DNA from: JAJYVT01 sp035534455
Lineage (GTDB): Bacteria; Actinomycetota; Acidimicrobiia; Acidimicrobiales; RAAP-2
Assembly (NCBI GenBank): GCA_035534455.1
Contig: DATLRV010000007.1
Span: forward strand, 110,589 to 174,588
Length of the DNA: 64,000 nucleotides
Direction: 5' to 3'
Program-made: the position numbers and the translations under genes
Shown: positions 44,293 to 52,803 of the stretch, in pieces
Layout: each line of letters opens with the position of its first letter
Position numbering within the stretch: position 1 is the first letter of the stretch
Notes under the pieces: generated by a model
Databases searched by the model: none
The model's input: only the letters and a program-made list of their open reading frames with translations
Told to the model about the DNA's origin: nothing

Positions 44293-44919
44293 GTGACGAG
44301 CGTGCCCACCGGCCCAGGTGGTGGACCCCTCCCGGGTCACGTCGCGTGGGTCGCTGGGTTGGCGGGAGGCGCGGTCCCCGGAGCCGATCGCGAAGACCGC
44401 GCCCTTCTGGCGCTGGTCGAAGCCGCTAGGGGGCTCGGGATCTCGCGGATCACCGTCCAGGAGCCCTCTGGGGGGCGGGCCCTGCGGGCGCACGCCCACG
44501 AGCTCGCGGCGCGCGGCGTGGCGGTGGCCTGCATGCCGCCGCACGCTGACGGCACACCCCGACCGCGCGATCTCGTCGAGGTCGTCGCCCCTGCGCTGTC
44601 GGTGCTCCTGGCCGACGAGCGGTCCGGTCGCCGCGACCTCGTGAAGGCCGTGCGCGTGCTCGCGGCGCGAGGGCTGCGCCCCAAGGACGTGGACGAGGCC
44701 GCCATCTCCGAAGCGCTCGGGGTCCCCGACGTCGACCTGCTGGTGCTGACGGGGGGCGACAGGCGGGTTCCCGATCTCCTGGTGTGGCAGGTGAAGTACA
44801 GCGAGATCGTGGTCCTGGAGGACCACTGGCCCGACCTGGGCGCCGCGCAATTCCACGCGGCAGTCGCCGAGTACCAGCGGCGGGACCGCCGCTACGGTGG
44901 CCTGGTGGCGTCCCGATGA
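44293..44919 (+). CDS. Degenerate cis-prenyltransferase (undecaprenyl diphosphate synthase homologue)
   Basis: 208-residue homologue of UppS, which normally makes the C55 lipid carrier. The C-terminal half matches well: VDLLVLTGGDRRVPDLLVWQ corresponds to the RTSGE and L..WQ region, then KYSEIVVLEDHWPDL and AVAEYQRRDRRYGG. The N-terminal catalytic motif MDGNGRWA is replaced by VAGLAGGAV (about 20-28), so the catalytic aspartate is missing, and the RTSGE arginine is lost. The protein is also about 40 residues short. It is probably inactive as a synthase and may be a regulatory partner, like the non-catalytic subunits of heteromeric cis-prenyltransferases. It is coupled by ATGA to a small membrane protein and then recO. 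Confidence 0.75.
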   Translation: MTSVPTGPGGGPLPGHVAWVAGLAGGAVPGADREDRALLALVEAARGLGISRITVQEPSGGRALRAHAHELAARGVAVACMPPHADGTPRPRDLVEVVAPALSVLLADERSGRRDLVKAVRVLAARGLRPKDVDEAAISEALGVPDVDLLVLTGGDRRVPDLLVWQVKYSEIVVLEDHWPDLGAAQFHAAVAEYQRRDRRYGGLVASR

Positions 44920-45176
44920 CGTTCACGAAGATCGCCGTCGTCGGGGGCGTCGCGCTGCTGGCCTTCGTCAGCTGGTTGGCCGCGTCCGGGTTCGGCGCGG
45001 CGCGAGAAGGCCTCATCAGCCTCGTTGCCCTCGTGGTGCTCGTCGGCGGCGGCAACCTGCTTGCCGGACGGTCCGGCCACTACGGCCGGGGCGCGGTCCG
45101 GGTCCCCCAGGGCCAGGACCCGGCCGCGGAGTCCGAGGTACGCCACGCAGGTCCCGACGACGAACCCGCGCCGTGA
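44916..45176 (+). CDS. Small membrane protein, two transmembrane helices
   Basis: 86-residue protein whose ATG overlaps the uppS-like stop and whose stop overlaps the recO start. Two hydrophobic helices (about 5-25 and 31-50; ALLAFVSWLAASGFG and LISLVALVVLVGGGNLLAG) are followed by a hydrophilic cytoplasmic or external tail with AGPDDEPAP at the end. I do not recognise the family. Overlap on both sides makes it a convincing gene. It might anchor the degenerate cis-prenyltransferase to the membrane; that is speculation. Confidence 0.7.
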   Translation: MTFTKIAVVGGVALLAFVSWLAASGFGAAREGLISLVALVVLVGGGNLLAGRSGHYGRGAVRVPQGQDPAAESEVRHAGPDDEPAP

Positions 45177-45913
45177 CGCTCGTTCGCGACGCGGGGGTGG
45201 TGCTCCGCACGTACCGGCTCGGCGAGGCGGATCGGATCGTCGTGCTGGTCACCGAGGGACACGGGAAGGTGCGCGCGGTCGCCAAGGGGGTGCGCAAGAC
45301 GACGAGCAAATGGGGGGCGCGCCTCGAGCCGCTGAGCCACGTCACCCTGCTCCTGTGGCAGGGGAGGGGCGATCTCGCCGTCGTGAACCAGGCCGAGGTC
45401 GTCGACCACTTCCCGGCCTTGCGCGACGACCTCGACCGTGTCGCAGGCGGGCTGTCGATGCTCGAGGTCGTCGACCAACTGGCGCTCGAGGGCCACGCCG
45501 ACCCCGGGCTGTACCGGATGCTCGTCGGCGCCTTGCGTGCGCTGGCCGACGGGCGTACCGATCCGTCGATGGTCGTGCCGGCGTTCTTCTTGAAGGTCCT
45601 CGCCCACGAGGGGACCGAGCCGATCCTGCATGCCTGCGCGGCGTGCGGGCGTCCCGACGGTGAGGTCGAGCTGGTCGCCTTCGACCTCACCGAGGGGGGG
45701 ACCCTGTGCACGGCGTGCCGGCGGGGACGGGCGGTGAGCGCCGAGGCGCTGGATGTCGTCCGTGCGGTCCTGGGCGGGGCACTCGCCCGGGTGCTCGCCT
45801 CCCCGCGCCCCGCCTGTGCCGCCGAGGTGACGAGCCTCGCCACCGAGGCGATGGAGGCGCACATCGACCGCCGCCTCCGGGCGGTGCACACCGCGGCGTC
45901 CATCACCTGGTGA
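45173..45913 (+). CDS. recO: DNA repair protein RecO
   Basis: Recombination mediator of 246 residues that helps RecA displace SSB. The N-terminal OB fold reads GVVLRTYRLGEADRIVVLVT, then GKVRAVAKGVRKTTSKWGARLEP. A zinc-finger domain has CAACGRPDG and CTACRRG. The GTG start overlaps the preceding stop (GTGA), and its end overlaps hemW. It has normal family length and intact motifs. Confidence 0.94.
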   Translation: MTLVRDAGVVLRTYRLGEADRIVVLVTEGHGKVRAVAKGVRKTTSKWGARLEPLSHVTLLLWQGRGDLAVVNQAEVVDHFPALRDDLDRVAGGLSMLEVVDQLALEGHADPGLYRMLVGALRALADGRTDPSMVVPAFFLKVLAHEGTEPILHACAACGRPDGEVELVAFDLTEGGTLCTACRRGRAVSAEALDVVRAVLGGALARVLASPRPACAAEVTSLATEAMEAHIDRRLRAVHTAASITW

Positions 45914-47061
45914 CCGAGCTCGGCGTCTACGTCCACGTGCCGTTCTGCCGGCACCGCTGCGACTACTGCGCGTTCGCGACGTACACCGACCGCGACACGC
46001 TGATGGCGCGCTACGTCGCCGCCTGCGTCGCCGAGGCGCGCCATGCGGTGGACGCAGGCGACCTGACCGAGGCCACGAGTGTGTTCTTCGGCGGCGGCAC
46101 GCCGTCGCGGCTGCCTGCGCCCTGGCTCGTCTCCGTCCTCGACGCCGTCCCACTCGCGGCCGGCGCCGAGGTCACCGTGGAGTGCAATCCAGAGGACGCG
46201 TCCACCGAGCGTCTCGGCGCCTATCGCGAGGCCGGCGTCACTCGGATGTCCTTCGGCGTCCAGTCGACGGCCCCTCACGTGCTCGCGTCGCTCGGCCGCC
46301 GGCACGACCCCGAGTCGGTGCCCCGCGCCGTCGAGGCGGCAGTCGACGCCGGGTTCCACCGCGTGAACGTCGACCTCATCTACGGAGCCGTGGCCGAGAC
46401 CGACGAGGACTGGGCGCGCACCGTCGCCGACGTCCTCTCCCTGCCGCGTCCGCCCGGCCACGTCAGCGCGTACGCGCTCACGGTCGAGCCCGGGACGCCC
46501 CTTTCGCGCGACGCCCGACGCCATCCCGACGAGGACGTGCAAGCGTCCCGCTACGAGCTCGCCGACGCTGCCCTCGCCGCCGCCGGCTACCACTGGGAGG
46601 AGGTGTCCAATTGGGCCCTGCCGGGGCACGGGTGCCGCCACAACCAGCTGTACTGGCGCCAGGGTGACTACGTCGGCATCGGGTCCGCTGCCCACTCCCA
46701 TCGCTCCGAAGGGGGCGCGGGCCGGCGGCGCTGGAACGTGCGGACGCCCGACCGCTACGTCGCGGCCGTCGAAGCCGGGCGGTCGCCGGTTGCGGGAGAA
46801 GAACGGGTCGAGGGCGTCGAGCGCGAGCTCGAGGCGCTGATGCTCTCGCTGCGTACCCCCCACGGCGTGCCCGACTGGGCGCTGCCGGACGCCGCCGAGC
46901 TGGACGGGCTCGTCACGCGAGGGGACGGGCGCGCGGTGCTCACGGTGCGCGGTCGCCTCATGGCGAACGCGGTCAGCGCGATGCTGGTGCCCCGACCGCC
47001 TGCAGCCGAGCCCGTCTCGGGGAGGACCGCAGCCGGCGCCCGGTATCCTGCCCTCCCATGA
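45910..47061 (+). CDS. hemW: Radical SAM protein HemW (coproporphyrinogen-oxidase-like)
   Basis: Radical SAM heme-related protein of 383 residues. The [4Fe-4S] cysteines 13, 17 and 20 lie in VPFCRHRCDYCAF, followed by SVFFGGGTPSRLP and MSFGVQS. HemW-type rather than HemN-type is suggested by the length and by the C-terminal HemN_C domain (LEALMLSLRTPHGVP). HemW is thought to insert heme or act as a heme chaperone. GTG 45910 overlaps recO and the stop overlaps glyS, so recO, hemW and glyS are translationally coupled. Confidence 0.92.
   Translation: MTELGVYVHVPFCRHRCDYCAFATYTDRDTLMARYVAACVAEARHAVDAGDLTEATSVFFGGGTPSRLPAPWLVSVLDAVPLAAGAEVTVECNPEDASTERLGAYREAGVTRMSFGVQSTAPHVLASLGRRHDPESVPRAVEAAVDAGFHRVNVDLIYGAVAETDEDWARTVADVLSLPRPPGHVSAYALTVEPGTPLSRDARRHPDEDVQASRYELADAALAAAGYHWEEVSNWALPGHGCRHNQLYWRQGDYVGIGSAAHSHRSEGGAGRRRWNVRTPDRYVAAVEAGRSPVAGEERVEGVERELEALMLSLRTPHGVPDWALPDAAELDGLVTRGDGRAVLTVRGRLMANAVSAMLVPRPPAAEPVSGRTAAGARYPALP
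47044..47049 (+). promoter_or_regulatory. Putative internal -10 element of glyS
   Basis: TATCCT ends 8 nt before ATG 47058, inside the hemW 3' end. It would give glyS a separate, leaderless transcript in addition to read-through. Confidence 0.35.
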
Positions 47062-48419
47062 CTGCGGAGCCCGAGGTCCCCGGCACGCCCGCTACGGCGC
47101 CCGACGACCTCACGGCGCCCGACGACCTCATGGAGAAGGTGGTGAGCCTCTGCAAGCGCCGGGGGTTCATCTTCCAGTCCGCCGACATCTACGGCGGCTT
47201 CCGCTCCACCTACGACTACGGCCCGCTCGGCGTCAACATGCTGCGCAACGTGAAGAACGCGTGGTGGCGTTCGATGGTCCAGCTGCGTGACGACGTGGTC
47301 GGCCTCGACGCCGCCATCCTCTCGCCGCCCAGGGTCTGGGAGGTGTCCGGCCACCTCCAGAACTTCACCGACCCGCTCGTGGACTGCCGCAAGTGCCACA
47401 GCCGCTGGCGGGCCGACAAGCTCACCGGGCCGTGCCCGAACTGCGGCGCCGACGATTTCACCGAGGCGCGCCCGTTCAACCTCATGTTCAAGACGCACGC
47501 CGGTCCGGTGGAGGACGAGGGAGCGGTGGCGTACCTTCGCCCCGAGACCGCCCAGGGCATGTTCGTCAACTTCGCGAACGTGCTGCAGACCACCCGCAAG
47601 CGCCCGCCGTTCGGCATCGCGCAGGTCGGCAAGTCCTTCCGCAACGAGATCACCCCGCAGAACTTCGTCTTCCGGACCCGCGAATTCGAGCAGATGGAGA
47701 TGGAGTACTTCGTCCCGCCCGACGAGGGGCCCAAGTGGCACGAGTACTGGATCAACGAGCGGTACCGGTGGTACGTCGACCTCGGGATGCCCCCCGAGAA
47801 GCTGCGGCTGCGCCCGCACGACGCGGACGAGCTCTCGCACTACTCGAGCGCGACGTCCGACGTGGAGTTCCTCTTCCCGTGGGGGTGGGACGAGCTCGAG
47901 GGGATCGCCAACCGCACCGACTACGACCTCCGGCACCACGCCGAGGCGTCGGGCGAGCACCTGGACTACTTCGACCAGGCGACCGGCGAGCGCTACTTCC
48001 CCCACGTCATCGAGCCGGCAGGGGGCGTGACCCGCACGATGATGGCCTTCCTCCTCGCGGCCTACGACGAAGACGAGGTGGGCGGCGAGGCCCGCACGGT
48101 GCTCCACCTCCACCACCGGCTCGCGCCCTACCAGGTCGCGGTGCTGCCGCTCTCCAAGAAGGCGGAGCTCGAGTCCATCTCGCGCGAGGTGCTCGGACTC
48201 CTGCAGCCGCACGTCATGTGCGACTACGACGTCACCCAGAGCATCGGACGCCGCTACCGGCGCCACGACGAGATCGGGACGCCGTGGTGCGTGACGGTGG
48301 ACTTCGACTCCCTCACCGACCGTGCCGTCACGGTCCGGGACCGCGACACCACGACCCAGGTGCGTGTGCCGATCGACGGGCTCGTGGCGGAGCTCAGGAG
48401 CCGCACCGGCGAGGACTGA
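47058..48419 (+). CDS. glyS: Glycine--tRNA ligase (homodimeric type)
   Basis: Charges tRNA-Gly. The 453-residue class II synthetase is the single-chain alpha2 type: YGGFRSTYDYGPLGVNMLRN, a zinc-ribbon-like insert with CRKC and CPNCG, RPETAQGMFVNFANV, motif 2 SFRNEITPQNFVFRTREFEQ, and the motif 3 region GVTRTMMAFLLAAY. The C-terminal anticodon-binding domain starts near HHRLAPYQVAVLPLS. The N-terminus contains a perfect 18-bp duplication (47094-47129) encoding TAPDDL twice, outside the fold. Confidence 0.97.
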   Translation: MTAEPEVPGTPATAPDDLTAPDDLMEKVVSLCKRRGFIFQSADIYGGFRSTYDYGPLGVNMLRNVKNAWWRSMVQLRDDVVGLDAAILSPPRVWEVSGHLQNFTDPLVDCRKCHSRWRADKLTGPCPNCGADDFTEARPFNLMFKTHAGPVEDEGAVAYLRPETAQGMFVNFANVLQTTRKRPPFGIAQVGKSFRNEITPQNFVFRTREFEQMEMEYFVPPDEGPKWHEYWINERYRWYVDLGMPPEKLRLRPHDADELSHYSSATSDVEFLFPWGWDELEGIANRTDYDLRHHAEASGEHLDYFDQATGERYFPHVIEPAGGVTRTMMAFLLAAYDEDEVGGEARTVLHLHHRLAPYQVAVLPLSKKAELESISREVLGLLQPHVMCDYDVTQSIGRRYRRHDEIGTPWCVTVDFDSLTDRAVTVRDRDTTTQVRVPIDGLVAELRSRTGED

Positions 48420-48486
48420 CCCCTCCCGGGTACGGGGCAGCGCACGGGGAGACAGGGGCGCGACCCCTGAGTCGGAGCGCCGATGT

Positions 48487-48492
48487 CATGAT
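48487..48492 (+). promoter_or_regulatory. Putative -10 element of the secreted lipoprotein gene
   Basis: CATGAT ends 6 nt before GTG 48499. The spacing supports GTG 48499 as a leaderless start. Confidence 0.35.
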
Positions 48493-48498
48493 CCGCCG

Positions 48499-49605
48499 GT
48501 GCCGTCTTCCCGTTCTCGCGGGCGATCGGGGAACCGGGGGGCGATGACGTCCGCGCTCGGTGTCGGGCTCCTCGTCCTGTCGAGCCTCCTCGCCGCCTGC
48601 GGCGGGACCGTGCCGGGACAGGCGACCGGGGCCGCGACCTCGACCGCGCCGCCCTCGGCCACCTCGGCGCCGCCGCCAACCGGCACGGCCGCAGGTTCGA
48701 CGTCGACGACCACGACGGCGCCCCCGGGCCTCGCCCCGCCGGCGCAGCTCGTTCCCTTCCCCACAGCTCCGGCCACCGCCGGCGCCGGAGCCTGGGCGCC
48801 CGCGGGCCGGCGCGTCGACGGGCTGCCGGCGGTCTACGAGACGGCGCTCGTCCCACCCGGTGGCACACAGCCGGCGGGGATCGCCTGGATGGACACGCGC
48901 CTGCTCTCCGCCAGGCTCTACTCGGGCTCGCTCAGTCCAGGCGGCGGTCCGTACCCCTACACGGCGCCGATCCAGCCTGCACAGTCGACGTCGCTCGTGG
49001 CCGCGTTCAACGGCGGCTTCAAGATGGCCACAGCGGGCGGCGGTTACTACACGACAGGACGGGCCGTCGTCCCGCTTGTCGCCGGCGCCGCGTCGCTCGT
49101 CATCGACGTGAACGGGTCGGTGACGGTCGGGACGTGGGGACAGACAGTCACGATGTCCGCCGACGTGGCGAGCGTCCGCCAGAACCTCGTCCCACTGGTC
49201 GCCGGCGCCAGCCCCACCGCCCAGGCGTCGAGTCCGGACTGGCTGTCATGGGGGAACACCTGCGGCGCGACCTCGTGCACAGGCCCGGGGATCGAGCACC
49301 AGTGGCGCTCGGGCGTCGGCGTGACGGCCGACGGCGCGCTCGCCTACACGTGCGGACCCGCCCTCTCGCCGCTCCAGCTGGCGGACCTCCTCGTCCGTGC
49401 CGGCGTCGTCCGGGGGATGCAGCTCGACATCAACCCGTACTGGACGGTCTTCGCGACCTACGACCCGGCGACACCGGCGGCCCCTGCGGCCCCTGCGGAC
49501 GGGAGCAGGCTCGTCTCGTCGACCGTCCAGGGTCCCGCGACGTTCTTCGACCCCTCGTGGGCCCGGGACTTCATCACCATGTCGGCGCGGCCGGTCGGGG
49601 GGTAG
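48499..49605 (+). CDS. Secreted lipoprotein with phosphodiester glycosidase (NAGPA/DUF2233-like) domain
   Basis: Exported protein of about 368 residues. From GTG 48499 the n-region is basic (MPSSRSRGRSGNRG) and is followed by a hydrophobic core ending in the lipobox LLAAC; from ATG 48544, preceded by GGGGGG, the signal would lack positive charge. A threonine/proline linker (about 40-80) leads to a domain with LVAAFNGGFKMATAGGGYY, GVGVTADGALAYTCG and LVRAGVVRGMQLDINPYW, typical of phosphodiester glycosidase-like proteins thought to act on cell-wall glycans. Three cysteines lie in the mature domain. ACA threonine codons are frequent. Not part of an evident operon. Confidence 0.8.
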   Translation: MPSSRSRGRSGNRGAMTSALGVGLLVLSSLLAACGGTVPGQATGAATSTAPPSATSAPPPTGTAAGSTSTTTTAPPGLAPPAQLVPFPTAPATAGAGAWAPAGRRVDGLPAVYETALVPPGGTQPAGIAWMDTRLLSARLYSGSLSPGGGPYPYTAPIQPAQSTSLVAAFNGGFKMATAGGGYYTTGRAVVPLVAGAASLVIDVNGSVTVGTWGQTVTMSADVASVRQNLVPLVAGASPTAQASSPDWLSWGNTCGATSCTGPGIEHQWRSGVGVTADGALAYTCGPALSPLQLADLLVRAGVVRGMQLDINPYWTVFATYDPATPAAPAAPADGSRLVSSTVQGPATFFDPSWARDFITMSARPVGG

Positions 49606-49676
49606 GGGGCCGCCCGCTCACGCGGCGTGGCGCCGCACGGTGCCGCCGCCGGTCGCAGGACCGGCCGGGCACCTCG

Positions 49677-49682
49677 TAAGGT
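49677..49682 (+). promoter_or_regulatory. Putative -10 element of ppdK
   Basis: TAAGGT lies about 75 nt before ATG 49758. Unlike its neighbours, ppdK has an ordinary leader with a good ribosome binding site (GAGGAG, 8 nt before the ATG). Confidence 0.35.
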
Positions 49683-49757
49683 GGACGGATCCCCCGGAAT
49701 CGTCCGTGCGCCCCACGGCCCGACGCCGGCGACGCCCGCGCAGCGTGAGGAGACCAA

Positions 49758-52709
49758 ATGCCGTACGTCTTCGACTTCGACCACTCGCACCGCCGCCCGC
49801 CCATGGAGATGAAGGACCTCCTCGGCGGGAAGGGCGCCAACCTCGCGGAGATGTCGTCGGTCCTCGACCTCCCGGTGCCGCCCGGCTTCACGATCTCGAC
49901 GGACGCGTGCCGTGCCTACATGGAGCACGGGTGGCCCGACAACCTGGGCGCGGAGGTCGCCAGGGCGAGAGTGCGACTGGAGCGGGCCATGGGCAAGGAG
50001 ATCGGCGACCCCGCCGACCCGCTGCTCGTGTCGGTCCGCTCGGGGGGCAAATTCTCGATGCCCGGGATGATGGACACGGTGCTGAACCTGGGGCTGAACG
50101 ACCAGTCGGTCGAGGGCCTCGCGAAGCAGACCGACGACGAGCGCTTCGCCTTCGACTCCTACCGCCGGTTCGTCGCCATGTACGGGCGCATCGTGCTCGG
50201 CATCCCGGGGGAGGAGTTCGACGCGCTCTTCGACGCGGCGAAGGAGCTCGCCGGGACCACCTCGGACGCCAAGGTGCCCACCGAGCTCCTCCGGTACCTC
50301 GTCGACTCCTACCAGCAGATCGTCGAACGCCGCTCCGGCGCGCCGTTCCCCCAGGATCCGGCCGACCAGCTCCGGGGGGCGATCGAGGCGGTCTTCTCGA
50401 GCTGGAACGGCCCGCGCGCCGTCGCCTACCGCGAGCGCGAGCACATCCCCCACACGCTCGGCACCGCGGTCAACGTGCAGGCGATGGTCTTCGGGAACCG
50501 CGACGACCGTTCCGGGACCGGGGTCGGCTTCACCCGGGACCCGGCGACGGGGGCACAGGGCATCTACGGCGACTTCCTCGTGAACGCACAGGGCGAGGAC
50601 GTCGTCGCGGGCATCCGCAACACCGAGCCGCTCTCGGCGCTCCGGCGGACCTTTCCCGCCGTCTACCGGGAGCTCATGGGCGTCTTCGAGCGCCTGGAGC
50701 GCCACTACCGCGACATGTGCGACACGGAGTTCACCATCGAGCAGGGCAAGCTGTGGATGCTCCAAACCCGCGTGGGGAAGCGGACCGGCCGCGCGGCCCT
50801 GAAGATGGCGGTGGACATGACCAAGGAGCCGAAGATCCGCCTGAGTCGCGCCGAGGCGGTCTCGCGGATCACCGAGGACCACCTGTCCGCGGTGCTGCAC
50901 CCGCAGTTCGCCGGGAAGGGCCACGACGTCATCGCCAAGGGGCTGGCCGCGTCGCCGGGTGCCGCGGTGGGGCGGGCCTACTTCAGCGCGGACGACGCGC
51001 AGGCTGCCGCCGGCCGCGGGGAGCACGTCGTGCTGGTGCGCAACGAGACGTCCCCCGAGGACGTGCACGGGATGCTCGCCGCCGACGGGGTGCTGACGGC
51101 GCGCGGCGGCTTGGTCAGCCACGCGGCGGTCGTCGCCCGCGGCTGGGGGAAGCCCGCCGTGGTCGGCGCCGAAGCGCTGCGGATCACCCGGCACAGCGTC
51201 GTCGCCGGCGGCGTCACGCTCAGCGAGGGGGACTGGGTCTCGATCGACGGGTCGACCGGGGAGGTCGTCGCCGGCAAGGTCGAGCTCACGGCCGCCGCCC
51301 CGCCGGCCGAGTTCGACGTCGTGCTCGGGTGGGCGGACGAGATCCGCAAGGGCGAGCTCGGCGTGCGGGCGAACGCCGACACCGGCGAAGACGCCGCCAA
51401 CGCGCGGCGCCTGGGTGCCGAGGGCATCGGACTGTGCCGCACCGAGCACATGTTCCTCGGCGAGGAACGGCTCCCCGTGGTGCGCAAGATGATCCTCGCC
51501 GACGGCGAGGAAGAGGAGCGCGAGGCGCTCGAGCACCTGCGCGAGGTCCAGCGCGAGGACTTCGTGGCGATTCTCGACGCCATGGACGGCCTGCCGGTGA
51601 CCGTGCGCCTCCTCGACCCTCCGCTCCACGAGTTCCTCCCGTCGACCGAGGAGCTCGCCATCAAGGAAGCGACGTCGGGGCTCAGCGACGAGGAGCGCAA
51701 GCTCTACGACGCGGCGAAGTCGTGGCAGGAGGCCAACCCGATGCTCGGGACGCGGGGCGTGCGGCTCGGCATGATCAAGCCGGGGCTCTACGCCATGCAG
51801 GTGCGGGCGTTGATGGAGGCGGCGCGCGAGCGCGTCGCGGCAGGTGGCCATCCGGTCGTCGAGATCATGATCCCCCTCACCGTCTCGCGTGAGGAGCTCG
51901 CCCTCGCGCGTCGCTGGGTGGAGGAGGCCATCGCCGAGGTGGCCGCCGACGAGGCGTCGTCGACGAACGGCCGCCGCACGCCGGCGCGCCGCGGGCGAGG
52001 GTCGTCCAACGGCGCCGGTATCGACGTGAAGATCGGCACGATGATCGAGACCCCGAGAGCGGCGCTGCGCGCGGGGGAGATCGCCGAGTTCGCGGACTTC
52101 TTCTCCTTCGGCACCAACGACCTCACCCAGATGACCTTCGGGTTCAGTCGAGACGACGTCGAGGGACGGATGATGTCGGTGTACCTCGACAAGGGCCTGC
52201 TCTCCCGCAACCCCTTCGAGACGGTGGACGTCGACGGTGTGGGCGAGCTCGTCCGCGACGCGACCAGCCGTGGCCGCGAGGCGAGGGAGGACCTCAAGGT
52301 GGGCGTGTGCGGCGAGCACGGCGGCGATCCGGCGTCGATCCTCTTCTTCTACGACGCCGGGCTGGACTACGTGAGCTGCTCGCCGTACCGGGTGCCGGTC
52401 GCGCGCCTCGCTGCGGCGCAGGCCGTCATCGCGGCCGGGAGCGGCGAGACGCCGAAGCGACGGGCTCGGCGCACCGCGGCTGCGTCGGCGCCGATCGGCA
52501 CCGCCCGAGGCGCGCGCCAACGGGCCGTCTCGAAGGCGCCAGGCGCGCGCAAGACGGCGGCCTCCTCGCGTTCGTCGTCGACGCCGGCGAGGTCGAAGAA
52601 GGCGGCCAAGGCACCCGGATCGGGGCGGCAGCTCGGGGCCTCCCGGTCTGTGAAGGCCGTCCGGCGCGGGCCGGGCGCGGCCAACGGCACCCGGGGCAAG
52701 CGGCGCTGA
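49758..52709 (+). CDS. ppdK: Pyruvate, phosphate dikinase with basic histone-like C-terminal tail
   Basis: Interconverts pyruvate, ATP and phosphate with PEP, AMP and diphosphate. The 983-residue protein has the nucleotide-binding GGKGANLAEMSS and KFSMPGMMDTVLNLG, the phospho-histidine in GGLVSHAAVVARGWGKPAVV, and the C-terminal PEP-binding barrel with the catalytic cysteine in VGVCGEHGGDPASI. Two additions are unusual: a basic insert of about 23 residues near 731-753 (NGRRTPARRGRGSSNG) and a tail of about 85 residues (899-983) made almost entirely of Lys, Arg, Ala, Ser and Pro, like histone H1 or AlaLys-rich nucleoid proteins. Most PPDKs end near residue 880-900. Confidence 0.95.
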   Translation: MPYVFDFDHSHRRPPMEMKDLLGGKGANLAEMSSVLDLPVPPGFTISTDACRAYMEHGWPDNLGAEVARARVRLERAMGKEIGDPADPLLVSVRSGGKFSMPGMMDTVLNLGLNDQSVEGLAKQTDDERFAFDSYRRFVAMYGRIVLGIPGEEFDALFDAAKELAGTTSDAKVPTELLRYLVDSYQQIVERRSGAPFPQDPADQLRGAIEAVFSSWNGPRAVAYREREHIPHTLGTAVNVQAMVFGNRDDRSGTGVGFTRDPATGAQGIYGDFLVNAQGEDVVAGIRNTEPLSALRRTFPAVYRELMGVFERLERHYRDMCDTEFTIEQGKLWMLQTRVGKRTGRAALKMAVDMTKEPKIRLSRAEAVSRITEDHLSAVLHPQFAGKGHDVIAKGLAASPGAAVGRAYFSADDAQAAAGRGEHVVLVRNETSPEDVHGMLAADGVLTARGGLVSHAAVVARGWGKPAVVGAEALRITRHSVVAGGVTLSEGDWVSIDGSTGEVVAGKVELTAAAPPAEFDVVLGWADEIRKGELGVRANADTGEDAANARRLGAEGIGLCRTEHMFLGEERLPVVRKMILADGEEEEREALEHLREVQREDFVAILDAMDGLPVTVRLLDPPLHEFLPSTEELAIKEATSGLSDEERKLYDAAKSWQEANPMLGTRGVRLGMIKPGLYAMQVRALMEAARERVAAGGHPVVEIMIPLTVSREELALARRWVEEAIAEVAADEASSTNGRRTPARRGRGSSNGAGIDVKIGTMIETPRAALRAGEIAEFADFFSFGTNDLTQMTFGFSRDDVEGRMMSVYLDKGLLSRNPFETVDVDGVGELVRDATSRGREAREDLKVGVCGEHGGDPASILFFYDAGLDYVSCSPYRVPVARLAAAQAVIAAGSGETPKRRARRTAAASAPIGTARGARQRAVSKAPGARKTAASSRSSSTPARSKKAAKAPGSGRQLGASRSVKAVRRGPGAANGTRGKRR

Positions 52710-52790
52710 CGTCCCGCTGCGCCGGCCCGGACGGGGCCGTGCGCACCTGGGCGTTCCGGCGGCGGCCGTCGTTGCGGCGCTCGAGGGCGG

Positions 52791-52796
52791 TACCCT
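52791..52796 (+). promoter_or_regulatory. Putative -10 element of dnaG
   Basis: TACCCT ends 7 nt before GTG 52804, a leaderless arrangement for the dnaG-sigma factor unit. Confidence 0.4.
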
Positions 52797-52803
52797 CCGC
52801 TCC

